Source: Sulfoacidibacillus ferrooxidans (GTDB lineage: Bacteria; Bacillota; Bacilli; Alicyclobacillales; SLC66). From it: a DNA stretch of 51,703 nucleotides. Below are positions 38,254 through 48,199 of the stretch, piece after piece. Positions within the stretch are counted from its first letter, which is position 1, and each line of letters begins with the position of its first letter. Position numbers and translations under genes: made by a program. The stretch is from NCBI RefSeq assembly GCF_022606465.1, contig NZ_JALBUF010000012.1, positions 1 to 51,703 on the forward strand, written 5' to 3'. Under the pieces are notes generated by a model. It searched no databases. It worked only from the letters and a program-made list of their open reading frames with translations, and was not told the DNA's origin.

Positions 38254-38360
38254 TGTAACGTCCAAACAGGGTTTTGCGCAGATGAGGCCGTCAGGCGCCC
38301 GCAGCCAACAGAACATGATTGGTCATCTACGCTGGCTTTTGAAGTTAGGGAGGGAATAGC

Positions 38361-39839
38361 GTGGACAAATTTGATATATTTAAAGATATTGCGGAGCGAA
38401 CTGGCGGCGATATCTATCTGGGCGTAGTAGGCCCAGTAAGGACGGGTAAATCCACCTTCATTAAGAAGTTCATGGAATTAATTGTATTACCGGGAATGCA
38501 AGATGAAGCGGATCGTGCACGTGCAATTGATGAACTTCCTCAAAGTGCGGCAGGTCGTACAATTATGACAACTGAACCTAAGTTTGTACCAAATCAAGCT
38601 GCTAGAATTACTGTAGCAGAAGGCTTAACCATTGACTGCAGACTTGTGGATTGCGTTGGCTATACAGTCATTGGAGCTCGTGGTTATGAAGATGAAAATG
38701 GGCCTCGGATGGTGAGTACACCATGGTATGATGATCCGATTCCATTTCAAGATGCAGCTGAAATTGGTACGCGCAAAGTTATTGCTGATCACTCAACGAT
38801 TGGACTTGTGATCACGACAGATGGTTCGATCTCGGAAATACCTCGGGAGAACTATATTGAAGCAGAAGAACGTGTGATTGAAGAGTTAAAGGAACTTGGC
38901 AAGCCTTTTGTTATGGTCATTAACTCGGTGCATCCTTATAGCCCAGAAACTCAATCACTACGTGCAGCATTAATTGAAAAATACGATGTACCTGCAGTTG
39001 CAATTTCTTGTGCAACTATGGGCAGTGAAGATGTGTTACTCATTCTAAAAGAAGCTTTATTTGAATTCCCAGTTCATGAAGTGAATGTCAATCTCCCAAG
39101 TTGGGTGATGGTGCTAGATCCGGAGCATTGGTTACGTAAAAGCTATGAAATGTCCGTTCGTGACACAATCCGTGATATTAAACGTCTACGTGATGTCGAT
39201 CGAGTGATTGGGAATTTTGGACAGTATGAATTTATTGCTAAAGCTGCTCTAGCTGGAGTGAATATGGGGCAAGGTGTAGCAGACATTGAACTTACTGCTC
39301 CGGATACTTTATATGATCAAGTATTAACGGAAGTTGTTGGTGTTGAGATTCGCGGCAAAGATCAACTGTTAAAATTAATGAAGGACTTTGCTTACGCTAA
39401 AAAAGAATATGATAAGGTTGCAGATGCATTGCGTATGGTTAAACTTACAGGATACGGTATCGCACCACCTGTTCTTGAGGAAATGGCCCTTGATGAACCA
39501 GAATTAATCAGACAAGGTTCGCGATTCGGAGTCAGACTCAAAGCAACTGCTCCCTCTATCCATATGATACGGGTTGATGTCGAATCGGAATTTGCACCTA
39601 TTGTCGGTACAGAACGGCAAAGTGAAGAATTAGTAAAATACTTGATGCAGGATTTTGAAGAAAATCCTCTTAAGATTTGGGATTCTGATATCTTTGGGAA
39701 GTCCTTGGCTGCGATTGTGCGAGAAGGCATCTCTGGTAAGTTATCCATGATGCCAGAAAATGCGCAATATAAGTTGAAAGAAACACTACAACGCATTATT
39801 AATGAAGGTAGTGGAGGATTAATTGCTATTATCTTGTAA
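38361..39839 (+). CDS. spoIVA: Spore coat morphogenetic ATPase SpoIVA
   Basis: SpoIVA polymerises on the forespore outer membrane using ATP and forms the base of the spore coat. The 492-residue length is exactly that of B. subtilis SpoIVA. It has the Walker A-type GPVRTGKST (24-32), a TRAFAC-like GTPase fold N-terminal region and a conserved C-terminus ending in GGLIAIIL. The start is GTG, with AGGGAGG 7 bases upstream. Expression is expected in the mother cell from the SigE-type promoter upstream. Confidence 0.97.
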   Translation: MDKFDIFKDIAERTGGDIYLGVVGPVRTGKSTFIKKFMELIVLPGMQDEADRARAIDELPQSAAGRTIMTTEPKFVPNQAARITVAEGLTIDCRLVDCVGYTVIGARGYEDENGPRMVSTPWYDDPIPFQDAAEIGTRKVIADHSTIGLVITTDGSISEIPRENYIEAEERVIEELKELGKPFVMVINSVHPYSPETQSLRAALIEKYDVPAVAISCATMGSEDVLLILKEALFEFPVHEVNVNLPSWVMVLDPEHWLRKSYEMSVRDTIRDIKRLRDVDRVIGNFGQYEFIAKAALAGVNMGQGVADIELTAPDTLYDQVLTEVVGVEIRGKDQLLKLMKDFAYAKKEYDKVADALRMVKLTGYGIAPPVLEEMALDEPELIRQGSRFGVRLKATAPSIHMIRVDVESEFAPIVGTERQSEELVKYLMQDFEENPLKIWDSDIFGKSLAAIVREGISGKLSMMPENAQYKLKETLQRIINEGSGGLIAIIL

Positions 39840-39860
39840 TGAATCTGCAAGTGGTAATAA

Positions 39861-39884
39861 GACGCGCGGGATATCCCGCGCGTC
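39861..39884. terminator. Perfect GC-rich palindrome after spoIVA
   Basis: A 24-base perfect palindrome centred on GATATC (arms GACGCGCGGG and its complement) lies 21 bases after the spoIVA stop. No T run follows, so termination would be inefficient or factor-dependent. It may instead be a structural or protein-binding site. Confidence 0.5.
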
Positions 39885-39956
39885 ATCTATTGTGAGCATA
39901 GGCAGGAAAATGTCCATTCAAAGCGAATATAATTCAGATCTAACTATTAGATAAGG

Positions 39957-40000
39957 TTATTACATACGGGTAGATACCGTAGACAATGGATGTGTAATAA
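39957..40000. repeat. Nested inverted repeats upstream of the acyl-CoA synthetase
   Basis: An outer repeat TTATTACA (39957-39964)/TGTAATAA (39993-40000) encloses an inner near-palindrome ACGGGTAGATACCGT (39966-39980). The related stretch GGTTATTGTAA follows. This could be an operator for a fatty-acid regulator or a leader hairpin; it does not match the FadR operator as I know it. Confidence 0.35.
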
Positions 40001-40043
40001 TCGGTTATTGTAACTGTGTATGTTATTAGAAAGGAGCTTTTAA

Positions 40044-41624
40044 TTGGAGGATTACTACAATTTTTCGACTGCTATTTCTACGTATGCAACTGCTCATCGA
40101 GACTCATTGGCTTTATTTGTTCAAACAGAAGATCATCAAACTGCAAAGTGCACATATGGGGAACTTACGGATGAGTCAGCTATTTTACATCAGACTTTTT
40201 TAGATCTTGGAATGAAACAAGGAGACAAAGTGCTCGTACTTGTTAATAGAGGTATCGCTGCATATCAAATATACTTGGGACTCAATCGGATGGGAGCGGT
40301 AATTTTACCCGGTTCGGAGATGCTGCGTAAGGGGGATATCCTATATCGTGCTCGTCATGCACAAATAAAAGCAGTTATTTGTGCGCCACATGTTGTTTTA
40401 GAAGTGTCTGAAGCGTTGGCTGAAGATACATCTATTATTCGCATTGTTACAGAGGGGCACGTAGATCATTTTTATAGTTTACATGATGAGCGCGTCAAAG
40501 CCGCAATGAAACCAAAACCTCAACCAGCACTTACGAAAGCAGATGATATGGCTTTTTTATCGTATACTTCTGGTACGACAGCTGGACCTAAAGGTGTCGT
40601 GCACGTGCATGGTTGGCCGCGAGCACATATTGCTAATGCTGCAACTCACTGGTTTGATGTACAAGAAGGGGAATGGGCATGGGCAACAGCTAGTCCTGGC
40701 TGGGCCAAGTGGATTTGGAGTCCTTTTGTTTCTATTCTTGGTAAAGGTGGAACCGCGTTTATCTATACAGGAAAGTTTATTCCAGAACGCTATCTCACTC
40801 TAATGGAGCAGTTTCCCATACGCGTACTTTGCGCAACCCCCACTGAGTATCGATTGATGGCCAAATCGAAACAAATGAGCAAATGGCATCCTCTTGCACT
40901 ACGCAGTGCAGTCAGTGCTGGCGAACCACTAAATCGAGAAGTGATAGAGTCCTTTTTACGTCAATGTCATGTCTATGTGCGAGATGGTTACGGTCAAACG
41001 GAGAATTCACTTTTGGTATCCACTCAAGTTGGCATGGAAGTTAAACCTGGATCTATGGGTAAACCGTCGCCTTTACATGAAGTTGCGATCATTGATGAAG
41101 ATGGTACTCCGCTTTCTGTTGGGGAAATCGGAGATATTGCAGTCAAACGTACAGCGCCTACTCTATTTAAAGAATATCTATACGATCCCGAACGTACAAA
41201 ACATTCTTTTCGCAAAGATTTTTATGTCACAGGTGATCTCGGTAGATTTGATGAAGATGGATACCTATGGTTTGAGGGACGCGCTGATGACATGATTATT
41301 AGTTCTGGATATACGATAGGACCTTTTGAAGTAGAGGATGCATTGGTCTTACATCCTGCTGTCGCTGAATGTGCAGCAGTCGCTAGCCCTGATGAAGAAC
41401 GCGGTCACATTGTGAAAGCGTTTATTATTTTAAAAGAAGGGGTAAATGCCAATGACGAATTAATAGTAGAGCTACAGCAGCATGCTAAAGAAATGACAGC
41501 TCCGTATAAATACCCACGTGAAATCGAGTTTGTGGACTCTTTACCAAAAACAACGAGTGGGAAGATCAGGCGTATCGAACTACGAACACTTGAAAAACAG
41601 CGCAAAGGATTGCCGAGGAAATAA
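40044..41624 (+). CDS. AMP-forming acyl-CoA synthetase (acetyl-CoA synthetase/medium-chain type)
   Basis: This ANL-superfamily ligase of 526 residues activates a carboxylic acid with ATP and CoA. Motifs: SYTSGTTAGPKGVVH (P-loop, about 170-184), DGYGQTE (about 315-321), VTGDLGRFDEDGYLWFEGRADDMI and the catalytic lysine in TTSGKIRR near the end. The sequence is nearer to medium-chain or butyryl-type than to Acs proper, but the substrate is not readable. The start is TTG with AAGGAG 7 bases upstream. Nothing related lies beside it; it occupies the position of hbs/folE in the B. subtilis order. Confidence 0.88.
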   Translation: MEDYYNFSTAISTYATAHRDSLALFVQTEDHQTAKCTYGELTDESAILHQTFLDLGMKQGDKVLVLVNRGIAAYQIYLGLNRMGAVILPGSEMLRKGDILYRARHAQIKAVICAPHVVLEVSEALAEDTSIIRIVTEGHVDHFYSLHDERVKAAMKPKPQPALTKADDMAFLSYTSGTTAGPKGVVHVHGWPRAHIANAATHWFDVQEGEWAWATASPGWAKWIWSPFVSILGKGGTAFIYTGKFIPERYLTLMEQFPIRVLCATPTEYRLMAKSKQMSKWHPLALRSAVSAGEPLNREVIESFLRQCHVYVRDGYGQTENSLLVSTQVGMEVKPGSMGKPSPLHEVAIIDEDGTPLSVGEIGDIAVKRTAPTLFKEYLYDPERTKHSFRKDFYVTGDLGRFDEDGYLWFEGRADDMIISSGYTIGPFEVEDALVLHPAVAECAAVASPDEERGHIVKAFIILKEGVNANDELIVELQQHAKEMTAPYKYPREIEFVDSLPKTTSGKIRRIELRTLEKQRKGLPRK

Positions 41625-41668
41625 GAAAATAATCATTGATTCGCCTTATTCTGACGTTTTTCGCCTGC

Positions 41669-41697
41669 TTGCGAAAGATCGTAGTCACTGTTATAAT
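41669..41697 (+). promoter_or_regulatory. Promoter of tRNA-Pro
   Basis: TTGCGA (41669-41674) and TATAAT (41692-41697) are 17 bases apart, 20 bases before the tRNA. Confidence 0.85.
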
Positions 41698-41716
41698 TAA
41701 CTCCATTCGCAAGTGA

Positions 41717-41793
41717 CGGGATGTAGCGCAGCCTGGTAGCGCGCTACCTTGGGGAGGTAGAGGTCCCGGGTTCGAATCCCGGCATTCCGACCA
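41717..41793 (+). tRNA. tRNA-Pro (anticodon GGG)
   Basis: A 77-base cloverleaf. The acceptor strands CGGGATG and CATTCCG pair, and the anticodon arm is CTACC-TTGGGGA-GGTAG with GGG at positions 34-36. The T arm is CCGGG-TTCGAAT-CCCGG, and CCA is encoded. It has its own promoter and terminator. Confidence 0.96.
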
Positions 41794-41796
41794 CAA

Positions 41797-41829
41797 AGAT
41801 CAGCCCGTGCATATCGGGCTGATCTTTTT
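41797..41829 (+). terminator. Terminator after tRNA-Pro
   Basis: An 11-base stem (AGATCAGCCCG with CGGGCTGATCT), extended by flanking A/T pairs, is followed by TTTTT. It sits directly after the tRNA and before mtrB. Confidence 0.9.
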
Positions 41830-41864
41830 AATAGAAGAACAGACCTCACATCCGAAAGGGCGTA

Positions 41865-42086
41865 TTGAACGTGACGGAAGAGGACTATGTCATCATAAAA
41901 GCAAAAGTAAGCGGTGTCCAAGTGATTGGATTGACACGAGGGCAGGAAACAAAATTTAATCATTTGGAGAAACTAGATCGAGGCGAAGTCATGATCGCAC
42001 AATTTACAGAATACACATCTGCGATCAAGATTCGTGGTCCAGCTCTTATTTATACGAAACATGGGATAATTGACACAGAACAATAA
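41865..42086 (+). CDS. mtrB: trp RNA-binding attenuation protein TRAP
   Basis: TRAP forms an 11-subunit ring. With bound tryptophan, it wraps GAG/UAG repeats in trp leader RNAs and causes termination. The 73-residue protein keeps the functional residues of the B. subtilis protein with an offset of one. Tryptophan contacts are at Thr24, Thr48 and Thr51 (GLTRG, TEYTS). RNA contacts are at Lys36, Lys55 and Arg57 (EKLDRG, IKIRG). The start is TTG 41865 (GAAAGGG 4 bases upstream) or GTG 41871. I saw no run of GAG/TAG repeats in this window, so targets lie elsewhere. It heads the mtrB-hepS-menG-hepT-ndk-cheR order known from B. subtilis, but without folE beside it. Confidence 0.93.
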   Translation: MNVTEEDYVIIKAKVSGVQVIGLTRGQETKFNHLEKLDRGEVMIAQFTEYTSAIKIRGPALIYTKHGIIDTEQ

Positions 42087-42130
42087 AGAAGTAACCATAG
42101 CAAACCATGCTTGCATGATCCTGAATATGA

Positions 42131-42136
42131 TATAAT
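42131..42136 (+). promoter_or_regulatory. -10 element before hepS
   Basis: A perfect TATAAT lies 43 bases before the hepS start. TTGCAT at 42111-42116 is only 14 bases away, so the -35 match is poor. Confidence 0.45.
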
Positions 42137-42178
42137 GAACGCGCTTCATGTGGGGATGGCAAACGTGGATGGCGGGAG

Positions 42179-43075
42179 ATGGGCAGGGTGGGTATAGATC
42201 TCGACAATCTAAGCCGAAATGAAGGCCTGAAATATGAGGAAGTACAAACCTTCGCTGAACACATGATCTCTCATCAAGTGCTCAATGATGCATCAGTGCT
42301 TCCCACCTTGTCGCAGCTACAGTTATTGCTTGGTGCGACAGTTTTAGGGGAATCTACTATTGGATTAACAGTTCAGAAGAGACTTCTAACAGCGATGATT
42401 ATGATGTACCATGGTCTTTGCATGCATGACTCTATAAAAGAGGGTAAGCCAGCTAACGAAAAACGTCGTCAACTAGCTATCTTAGGCGGCGATTACCTTA
42501 GTAGCTTATTTTATCGTTTATTAGCAGATGCGGGACTTCTTGAAATGGTGAAAATCTTTGCAAAGGCAATCATTCAAATTAATGAAGCTAAAATGTCATT
42601 GCACAGCGCCGTATTAAATGGCACTTATAATGAAATGGATTATCATAGAGACTTATCAGTCATACATGGCGCTCTCTTACACGCATTATGTGATGCTTAT
42701 GCACCTTTTGAACGCATACGTCTTATGATTGATTTAGCCATATCGGCAAGTATTTATGACAAGGAACTTAGTCGAGCATCTTTTGCTGGAGAAAAGACAT
42801 TAACAAACATTATACTTGCTCAGTCTGCAACAGAAGATGAGCGTATCTTTATTGATACTCAATTACGCAGTGAAGTTGGAGACAAGCGGTTATCTTCGCT
42901 ACACTCTAAATACGGAACGATGAAACGTGTATTCCACGGGTTTCGCGGTGTAATGACTCAGCTAGAAGACGTTGCTATCGATCTGATGGGGATAGATGGA
43001 TGGTCACGATTAGAAAAGTTTTTTACCCACGCAAACAATGGAGCTGATCACGCTCCATCAGTGGAAGGAGGTTGA
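42179..43075 (+). CDS. hepS: Heptaprenyl diphosphate synthase component I
   Basis: HepS (component I) pairs with HepT to make the heptaprenyl chain of menaquinone. The 298-residue protein has no catalytic DDxxD motif, as expected for component I. It shows helical family segments such as TIGLTVQKRLLTAMIMMYHGLCMHDSIKEGKP and LAILGGDYLSSLFYRLLADAG. Its position before menG and hepT confirms the call. The start is uncertain between ATG 42179 and GTG 42188, because GGGAG is too close to the first and 9 bases from the second. Confidence 0.9.
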   Translation: MGRVGIDLDNLSRNEGLKYEEVQTFAEHMISHQVLNDASVLPTLSQLQLLLGATVLGESTIGLTVQKRLLTAMIMMYHGLCMHDSIKEGKPANEKRRQLAILGGDYLSSLFYRLLADAGLLEMVKIFAKAIIQINEAKMSLHSAVLNGTYNEMDYHRDLSVIHGALLHALCDAYAPFERIRLMIDLAISASIYDKELSRASFAGEKTLTNIILAQSATEDERIFIDTQLRSEVGDKRLSSLHSKYGTMKRVFHGFRGVMTQLEDVAIDLMGIDGWSRLEKFFTHANNGADHAPSVEGG

Positions 43076-43081
43076 TAGGAA

Positions 43082-43807
43082 ATGGCTGATAATCATTCTC
43101 ACGTACGTTCTGAATTTGTGCATGATGTGTTTTCTCAAATTGCTGGGCGCTATGATGTAATGAATTCTATACTTAGTTTTAATCAGCATAAGCTTTGGAG
43201 AAAATTTACCATGCGCAAGATGAACGTGCGCAAGGGAGCAAAATGTTTGGATCTGGCGACAGGCACGGCAGATTGGGCTATTTCTTTAGCTGATACCACT
43301 GGTAAAGAGGGACATATTGTAGGACTTGATTTTTGTCAAGAAATGCTTGATGTTGGTGAAACGAAAGTGAAACGACGGGGATTGACGGATCGCATTGAGC
43401 TTATTCGTGGCAATGCTATGGATATTCCTTATCAGGATAGTATGTTTGATTATGTAACAATTGGTTTTGGGCTAAGAAATATGCCTGATATTCCACGGGT
43501 TATCGGTGAAATGAAACGTGTCGTTAAACCAGGTGGATTAGTGGTATGTCTTGAACTTTCCAAACCGACTTGGCCACCTTTTCGAGCTCTTTATTATTTT
43601 TATTTTTACCGTATTCTACCCTTTGTGGGTCGCCTAGCGGTAGGGAAAGCAGAGCCATATAAGTGGTTACCAGAATCATTGATAGAATTTCCTGACCGTT
43701 TTGCATTGGCCAAGCTATTTTCTGAAGCTGGACTAGAACACGTTGATCACTACGCATTAACTGGAGGTATTTGCGCTCTCCACATTGGACGCAAACCTAA
43801 AGCCTAA
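43082..43807 (+). CDS. menG: Demethylmenaquinone methyltransferase
   Basis: MenG (UbiE family) makes the last methylation of menaquinone with SAM. The 241-residue protein shows FSQIAGRYDVMNSILSFNQHKLWR, the SAM motif CLDLATGTADWA, the RGNAMDIPYQDSMFDYVTIGFGLRNM signature and a late VVCLELSKPTWPPFR segment. AAGGAGG lies about 9 bases before ATG, 6 bases after hepS. It is placed between the two heptaprenyl synthase genes, as in B. subtilis. Confidence 0.96.
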   Translation: MADNHSHVRSEFVHDVFSQIAGRYDVMNSILSFNQHKLWRKFTMRKMNVRKGAKCLDLATGTADWAISLADTTGKEGHIVGLDFCQEMLDVGETKVKRRGLTDRIELIRGNAMDIPYQDSMFDYVTIGFGLRNMPDIPRVIGEMKRVVKPGGLVVCLELSKPTWPPFRALYYFYFYRILPFVGRLAVGKAEPYKWLPESLIEFPDRFALAKLFSEAGLEHVDHYALTGGICALHIGRKPKA

Positions 43808-43846
43808 CTAAAGGCGTAGGTAAAGACGTAGAAGGTGAATGACACC

Positions 43847-44812
43847 GTGGTTGTAACTGATTTATACGCTGATTTAGAATCGGATTTAACATATATTGAA
43901 GATCGTTTGCGCGATCAGCTTTGCTCTGTGCAACCTATTCTTGAAGATGCAGCTGTGCATTTACTTGAAGCAGGGGGCAAACGTTTACGACCAGTATTTG
44001 TGCTGTTGGCTGGGAAATTTGGCGCATATCGTATAGACTCCTTGGCGCAGGTTGCAGTGGGACTTGAGCTCATTCACATGGCTACTCTTGTACATGACGA
44101 TGTGATTGACAATGCGGATACAAGGCGTGGAAATTCAACTGTCAAGGCTCATTTTGGTAATCGCGTAGCGATGTATACAGGAGATTTTATATTTGCACAA
44201 GCACTGTCCGTGTTATCTGAAATAAAAGATCCTCGGGCTCATCGCATTTTATCTGCAGCCATTGAACATATGTGTATTGGTGAAATTGAACAGATTCGCG
44301 ATTTGTATTCTTTAGATCAAAATTTACGTATTTATTTGAAACGCATAAGACGTAAAACTGCTTTATTAATTGTAATGTCTTGTGCACTTGGTGCACTTGT
44401 TTCGCAGGCGGATTCTTCGATTGTTGCATCTTTAAGACGCTTTGGATATTATGCGGGTATGGCATTTCAAATAACGGATGATATTCTTGATTTCACAGCT
44501 TCTGCTGAACGTTTGGGGAAACCTGTTGGTGGAGATTTACGGCAAGGGAATATTACTATTCCTGTGCTTTTTGCTTTGCAAAATTCACAAACAAAAACTG
44601 ATCTGGGTCATTTAATTTCACTCAATCAGACGTCTGAACAAGTTCTTGAGGCTATTGCCATTGTTAAGGATAGTGACGGAATTGTAAAAGCAAAAGCACT
44701 TGCTGATCGTTATCTCGATAAGGCCAATATGGCTTTATCTACTTTACCCGATATTCCTACGCGTGAATCATTGATAGAACTTGCAAGTTTTGTCGGGCAA
44801 CGAGATCATTAG
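43847..44812 (+). CDS. hepT: Heptaprenyl diphosphate synthase component II
   Basis: HepT is the catalytic subunit that extends farnesyl diphosphate to heptaprenyl diphosphate. The 321-residue protein has both Asp-rich motifs: [13 protein letters not shown] (first) and ITDDILDF (second), with GGKRLRP near residue 50. GTG 43847 is chosen because GAAGGTGA lies 8 bases upstream; GTG 43835 is in frame but overlaps that site. It forms one unit with hepS and menG. A separate promoter precedes ndk. Confidence 0.95.
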   Translation: MVVTDLYADLESDLTYIEDRLRDQLCSVQPILEDAAVHLLEAGGKRLRPVFVLLAGKFGAYRIDSLAQVAVGLELIHMATLVHDDVIDNADTRRGNSTVKAHFGNRVAMYTGDFIFAQALSVLSEIKDPRAHRILSAAIEHMCIGEIEQIRDLYSLDQNLRIYLKRIRRKTALLIVMSCALGALVSQADSSIVASLRRFGYYAGMAFQITDDILDFTASAERLGKPVGGDLRQGNITIPVLFALQNSQTKTDLGHLISLNQTSEQVLEAIAIVKDSDGIVKAKALADRYLDKANMALSTLPDIPTRESLIELASFVGQRDH

Positions 44813-44847
44813 ATTTTATTGAAGCCAAGGAAATATCATGCTTTTCA

Positions 44848-44877
44848 TTGCGTATGTCTGTTCTATGCTGTTACAAT
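44848..44877 (+). promoter_or_regulatory. Promoter of ndk
   Basis: TTGCGT (44848-44853) and TACAAT (44872-44877) are 18 bases apart, about 50 bases before the ndk start. Confidence 0.65.
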
Positions 44878-44925
44878 AATAACCGTTATCTACACACATT
44901 AGACTTAAAAGAAATGAGGCTCATT

Positions 44926-45369
44926 ATGGAACGTACATTTATTATGATTAAGCCAGATGGAGTACAACGCAGTTTGATTGGAGAGATTGTTTCACGTTTT
45001 GAAAAACGCGGGTTGAAGCTCGTTGGTGCAAAGCTTTTAGACGTTAACAAAGAATTAGCAGAGTCGCATTACGCTGAACATCGTGAGCGTCCGTTTTTTG
45101 GAGAACTTGTTAGTTTTATTACGTCGTCCCCTGTATTTGCAATGGTTTGGGAAGGTCCTAATGCTATCTCTATCGCACGTACAATGATGGGTAAGACCAA
45201 CCCTGTTGATTCTATGCCTGGAACTATTCGTGGTGATTATGCAGTTAGTCTCGGTATGAATATCATTCATGGTAGCGACTCTTCGGAAAGCGCAGCACGT
45301 GAGATTGCTATGTGGTTTAATGAAGCAGATGTAATTTCATATGAAAAAACGATCGGATCTTGGGTGTAA
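44926..45369 (+). CDS. ndk: Nucleoside diphosphate kinase
   Basis: Ndk balances nucleoside triphosphates through a phospho-histidine. The 147-residue length is typical. It has the [14 protein letters not shown] opening, and the catalytic His in [12 protein letters not shown] is intact. ATG 44926 has GAGG 6 bases upstream; a longer frame exists but would begin at the -35 box. A strong terminator follows. Confidence 0.97.
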   Translation: MERTFIMIKPDGVQRSLIGEIVSRFEKRGLKLVGAKLLDVNKELAESHYAEHRERPFFGELVSFITSSPVFAMVWEGPNAISIARTMMGKTNPVDSMPGTIRGDYAVSLGMNIIHGSDSSESAAREIAMWFNEADVISYEKTIGSWV

Positions 45370-45399
45370 GTAGTATCTATGTAATCAATATTAATAAAT

Positions 45400-45450
45400 C
45401 AACAACATGATCGGTTCAGTCATTTATCCGATCATGTTGTTGTAACTTTT
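45400..45450 (+). terminator. Terminator after ndk
   Basis: A 15-base perfect stem (CAACAACATGATCGG with its complement) has a 13-base loop, followed by TAACTTTTA. Confidence 0.85.
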
Positions 45451-45498
45451 ATAGCTATCAGCTAACACATTCGCATATCAAATAAGGATGCAGTCGAC

Positions 45499-46290
45499 AT
45501 GGATCATGATCGTAGTAGTAGTCTCGGGTACGATTGGTTTGTAGAACAATTTCGATCTACAACAGGTATAGATCTCTCTTTATATAAACGTGCACAAATG
45601 GAGCGACGTCTTTTTGCTCTTTGTACTAAACGTGGTTATCAGTCATTTGAAGAGTATTATTTTGCAGTACAAGATAGTTCTGTTCTGCTTGCTGAATTAC
45701 TTGATCGTATGACGATCAATGTGTCTGAATTTCTTCGCAATCCAGTGCGTTGGGAGACGCTTAAGAAAGATATCATACCTAGGTTGATCTCCTCGAGAGA
45801 GTTTCATGCATGGAGTGCTGCTTGTAGCACTGGTCAAGAGCCATATACACTTTTTATGATACTTGCGAATGTTATATCGATTGAACAGATCTCTATTTTA
45901 GCAACAGATATTGATGTTCAAGCACTTAGTGTAGCTAAAAGAGGACAATATGCTGTACAAGAGATAACGATGTTAGACAAACGTTGGCAGGACAGCTACT
46001 TTATAGAGGATGAGCATCACAAGGTAGTGGTAGCTCCATTTGTCAAAGAGCGTATTACATTTCACCAACACAATTTACTAGCTGATGTTTTCCCTACACA
46101 TTTAGATCTGATCATCTGTAGGAATGTACTTATTTATTTTACTGATGATGCAAAACATATGTTAATTGAAAAATTTGCTCAAGCACTTCGTGTGGGCGGC
46201 ATTTTATTTGTGGGTGGAACTGAGCAAATATTTCATCCTGAGACCTATCGCTTAAAGCAGGTTATTCCATTTTTTTATGAACGAATATAA
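45499..46290 (+). CDS. cheR: Chemotaxis protein methyltransferase CheR
   Basis: CheR methylates glutamates of chemoreceptors with SAM. The 263-residue protein has the N-terminal helical domain and a SAM domain. SACSTGQEPYTLFMIL (motif I), ATDIDVQALSVAKRGQY, and LDLIICRNVLIYFTDDAK follow the CheR family closely. AAGGATG lies 8 bases before ATG. No other che genes are here; in B. subtilis cheR also lies alone after ndk. Presence of CheR implies chemoreceptors elsewhere. Confidence 0.95.
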   Translation: MDHDRSSSLGYDWFVEQFRSTTGIDLSLYKRAQMERRLFALCTKRGYQSFEEYYFAVQDSSVLLAELLDRMTINVSEFLRNPVRWETLKKDIIPRLISSREFHAWSAACSTGQEPYTLFMILANVISIEQISILATDIDVQALSVAKRGQYAVQEITMLDKRWQDSYFIEDEHHKVVVAPFVKERITFHQHNLLADVFPTHLDLIICRNVLIYFTDDAKHMLIEKFAQALRVGGILFVGGTEQIFHPETYRLKQVIPFFYERI

Positions 46291-46336
46291 ATCCATAATA
46301 CTTTCTAGACCTACACAAACGCTTTTTTGCTGTCAG

Positions 46337-46365
46337 TTGAAAGTACTATTTTTATGTGTTATAAT
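46337..46365 (+). promoter_or_regulatory. Promoter of tRNA-Gly
   Basis: TTGAAA (46337-46342) and TATAAT (46360-46365) are 17 bases apart and lie 34 bases before the tRNA. Confidence 0.88.
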
Positions 46366-46399
46366 TTATCTATTGTTTTGGAATTGAATGGTTTCATAT

Positions 46400-46475
46400 G
46401 CGGATGTAGTTCAACTGGCAGAGCGTCAGCTTCCCAAGCTGAATGTTGCGGGTTCGAATCCCGTCATCCGCTCCA
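46400..46475 (+). tRNA. tRNA-Gly (anticodon CCC)
   Basis: A 76-base cloverleaf. The acceptor strands GCGGATG and CATCCGC pair, and the anticodon arm is TCAGC-TTCCCAA-GCTGA with CCC at 34-36. The T arm is GCGGG-TTCGAAT-CCCGT, and CCA is encoded. No terminator separates it clearly from glpK, 126 bases downstream. Confidence 0.95.
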
Positions 46476-46586
46476 TGAATGGGTATACGACTAACCGTTT
46501 CCGTGCATATACGTTGTTAATAACAGCTATGTGCGTTTTGATGCGTGGTAGTGGTATATTTTTTTATGTCTTTAAACGTTCTATAG

Positions 46587-48095
<1,509 letters not shown>

Positions 48096-48136
48096 TTTTT
48101 ACAACTTAATTATGAACGTGGTATGGAGCCATTGAG

Positions 48137-48180
48137 AAACCACAAGTCTTCCTTGATAAGGAATCGACTTGTGGTTTTAC
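48137..48180 (+). promoter_or_regulatory. Attenuator-like hairpin in the glpD leader (possible GlpP target)
   Basis: A long hairpin (AAACCACAAGTC 48137-48148 with GACTTGTGGTTT 48166-48177, and an inner TTCCTT/AAGGAA stem) is followed by TTAC. It lies between glpK and glpD, just before the glpD ribosome site. A weak promoter (TTTACA 48098-48103, TATGGA 48122-48127) could start a leader containing it. In B. subtilis GlpP overcomes such a terminator before glpD when glycerol-3-phosphate is present, and a glpP gene lies downstream here. Confidence 0.65.
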
Positions 48181-48199
48181 TGTTAAGGAGTGAGATGAT

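Noticed and set aside
38165-38359. Open frame of 64 codons before spoIVA
   Set aside because: No ribosome site, and a SigE-type promoter lies inside it; better read as the spoIVA promoter and leader.
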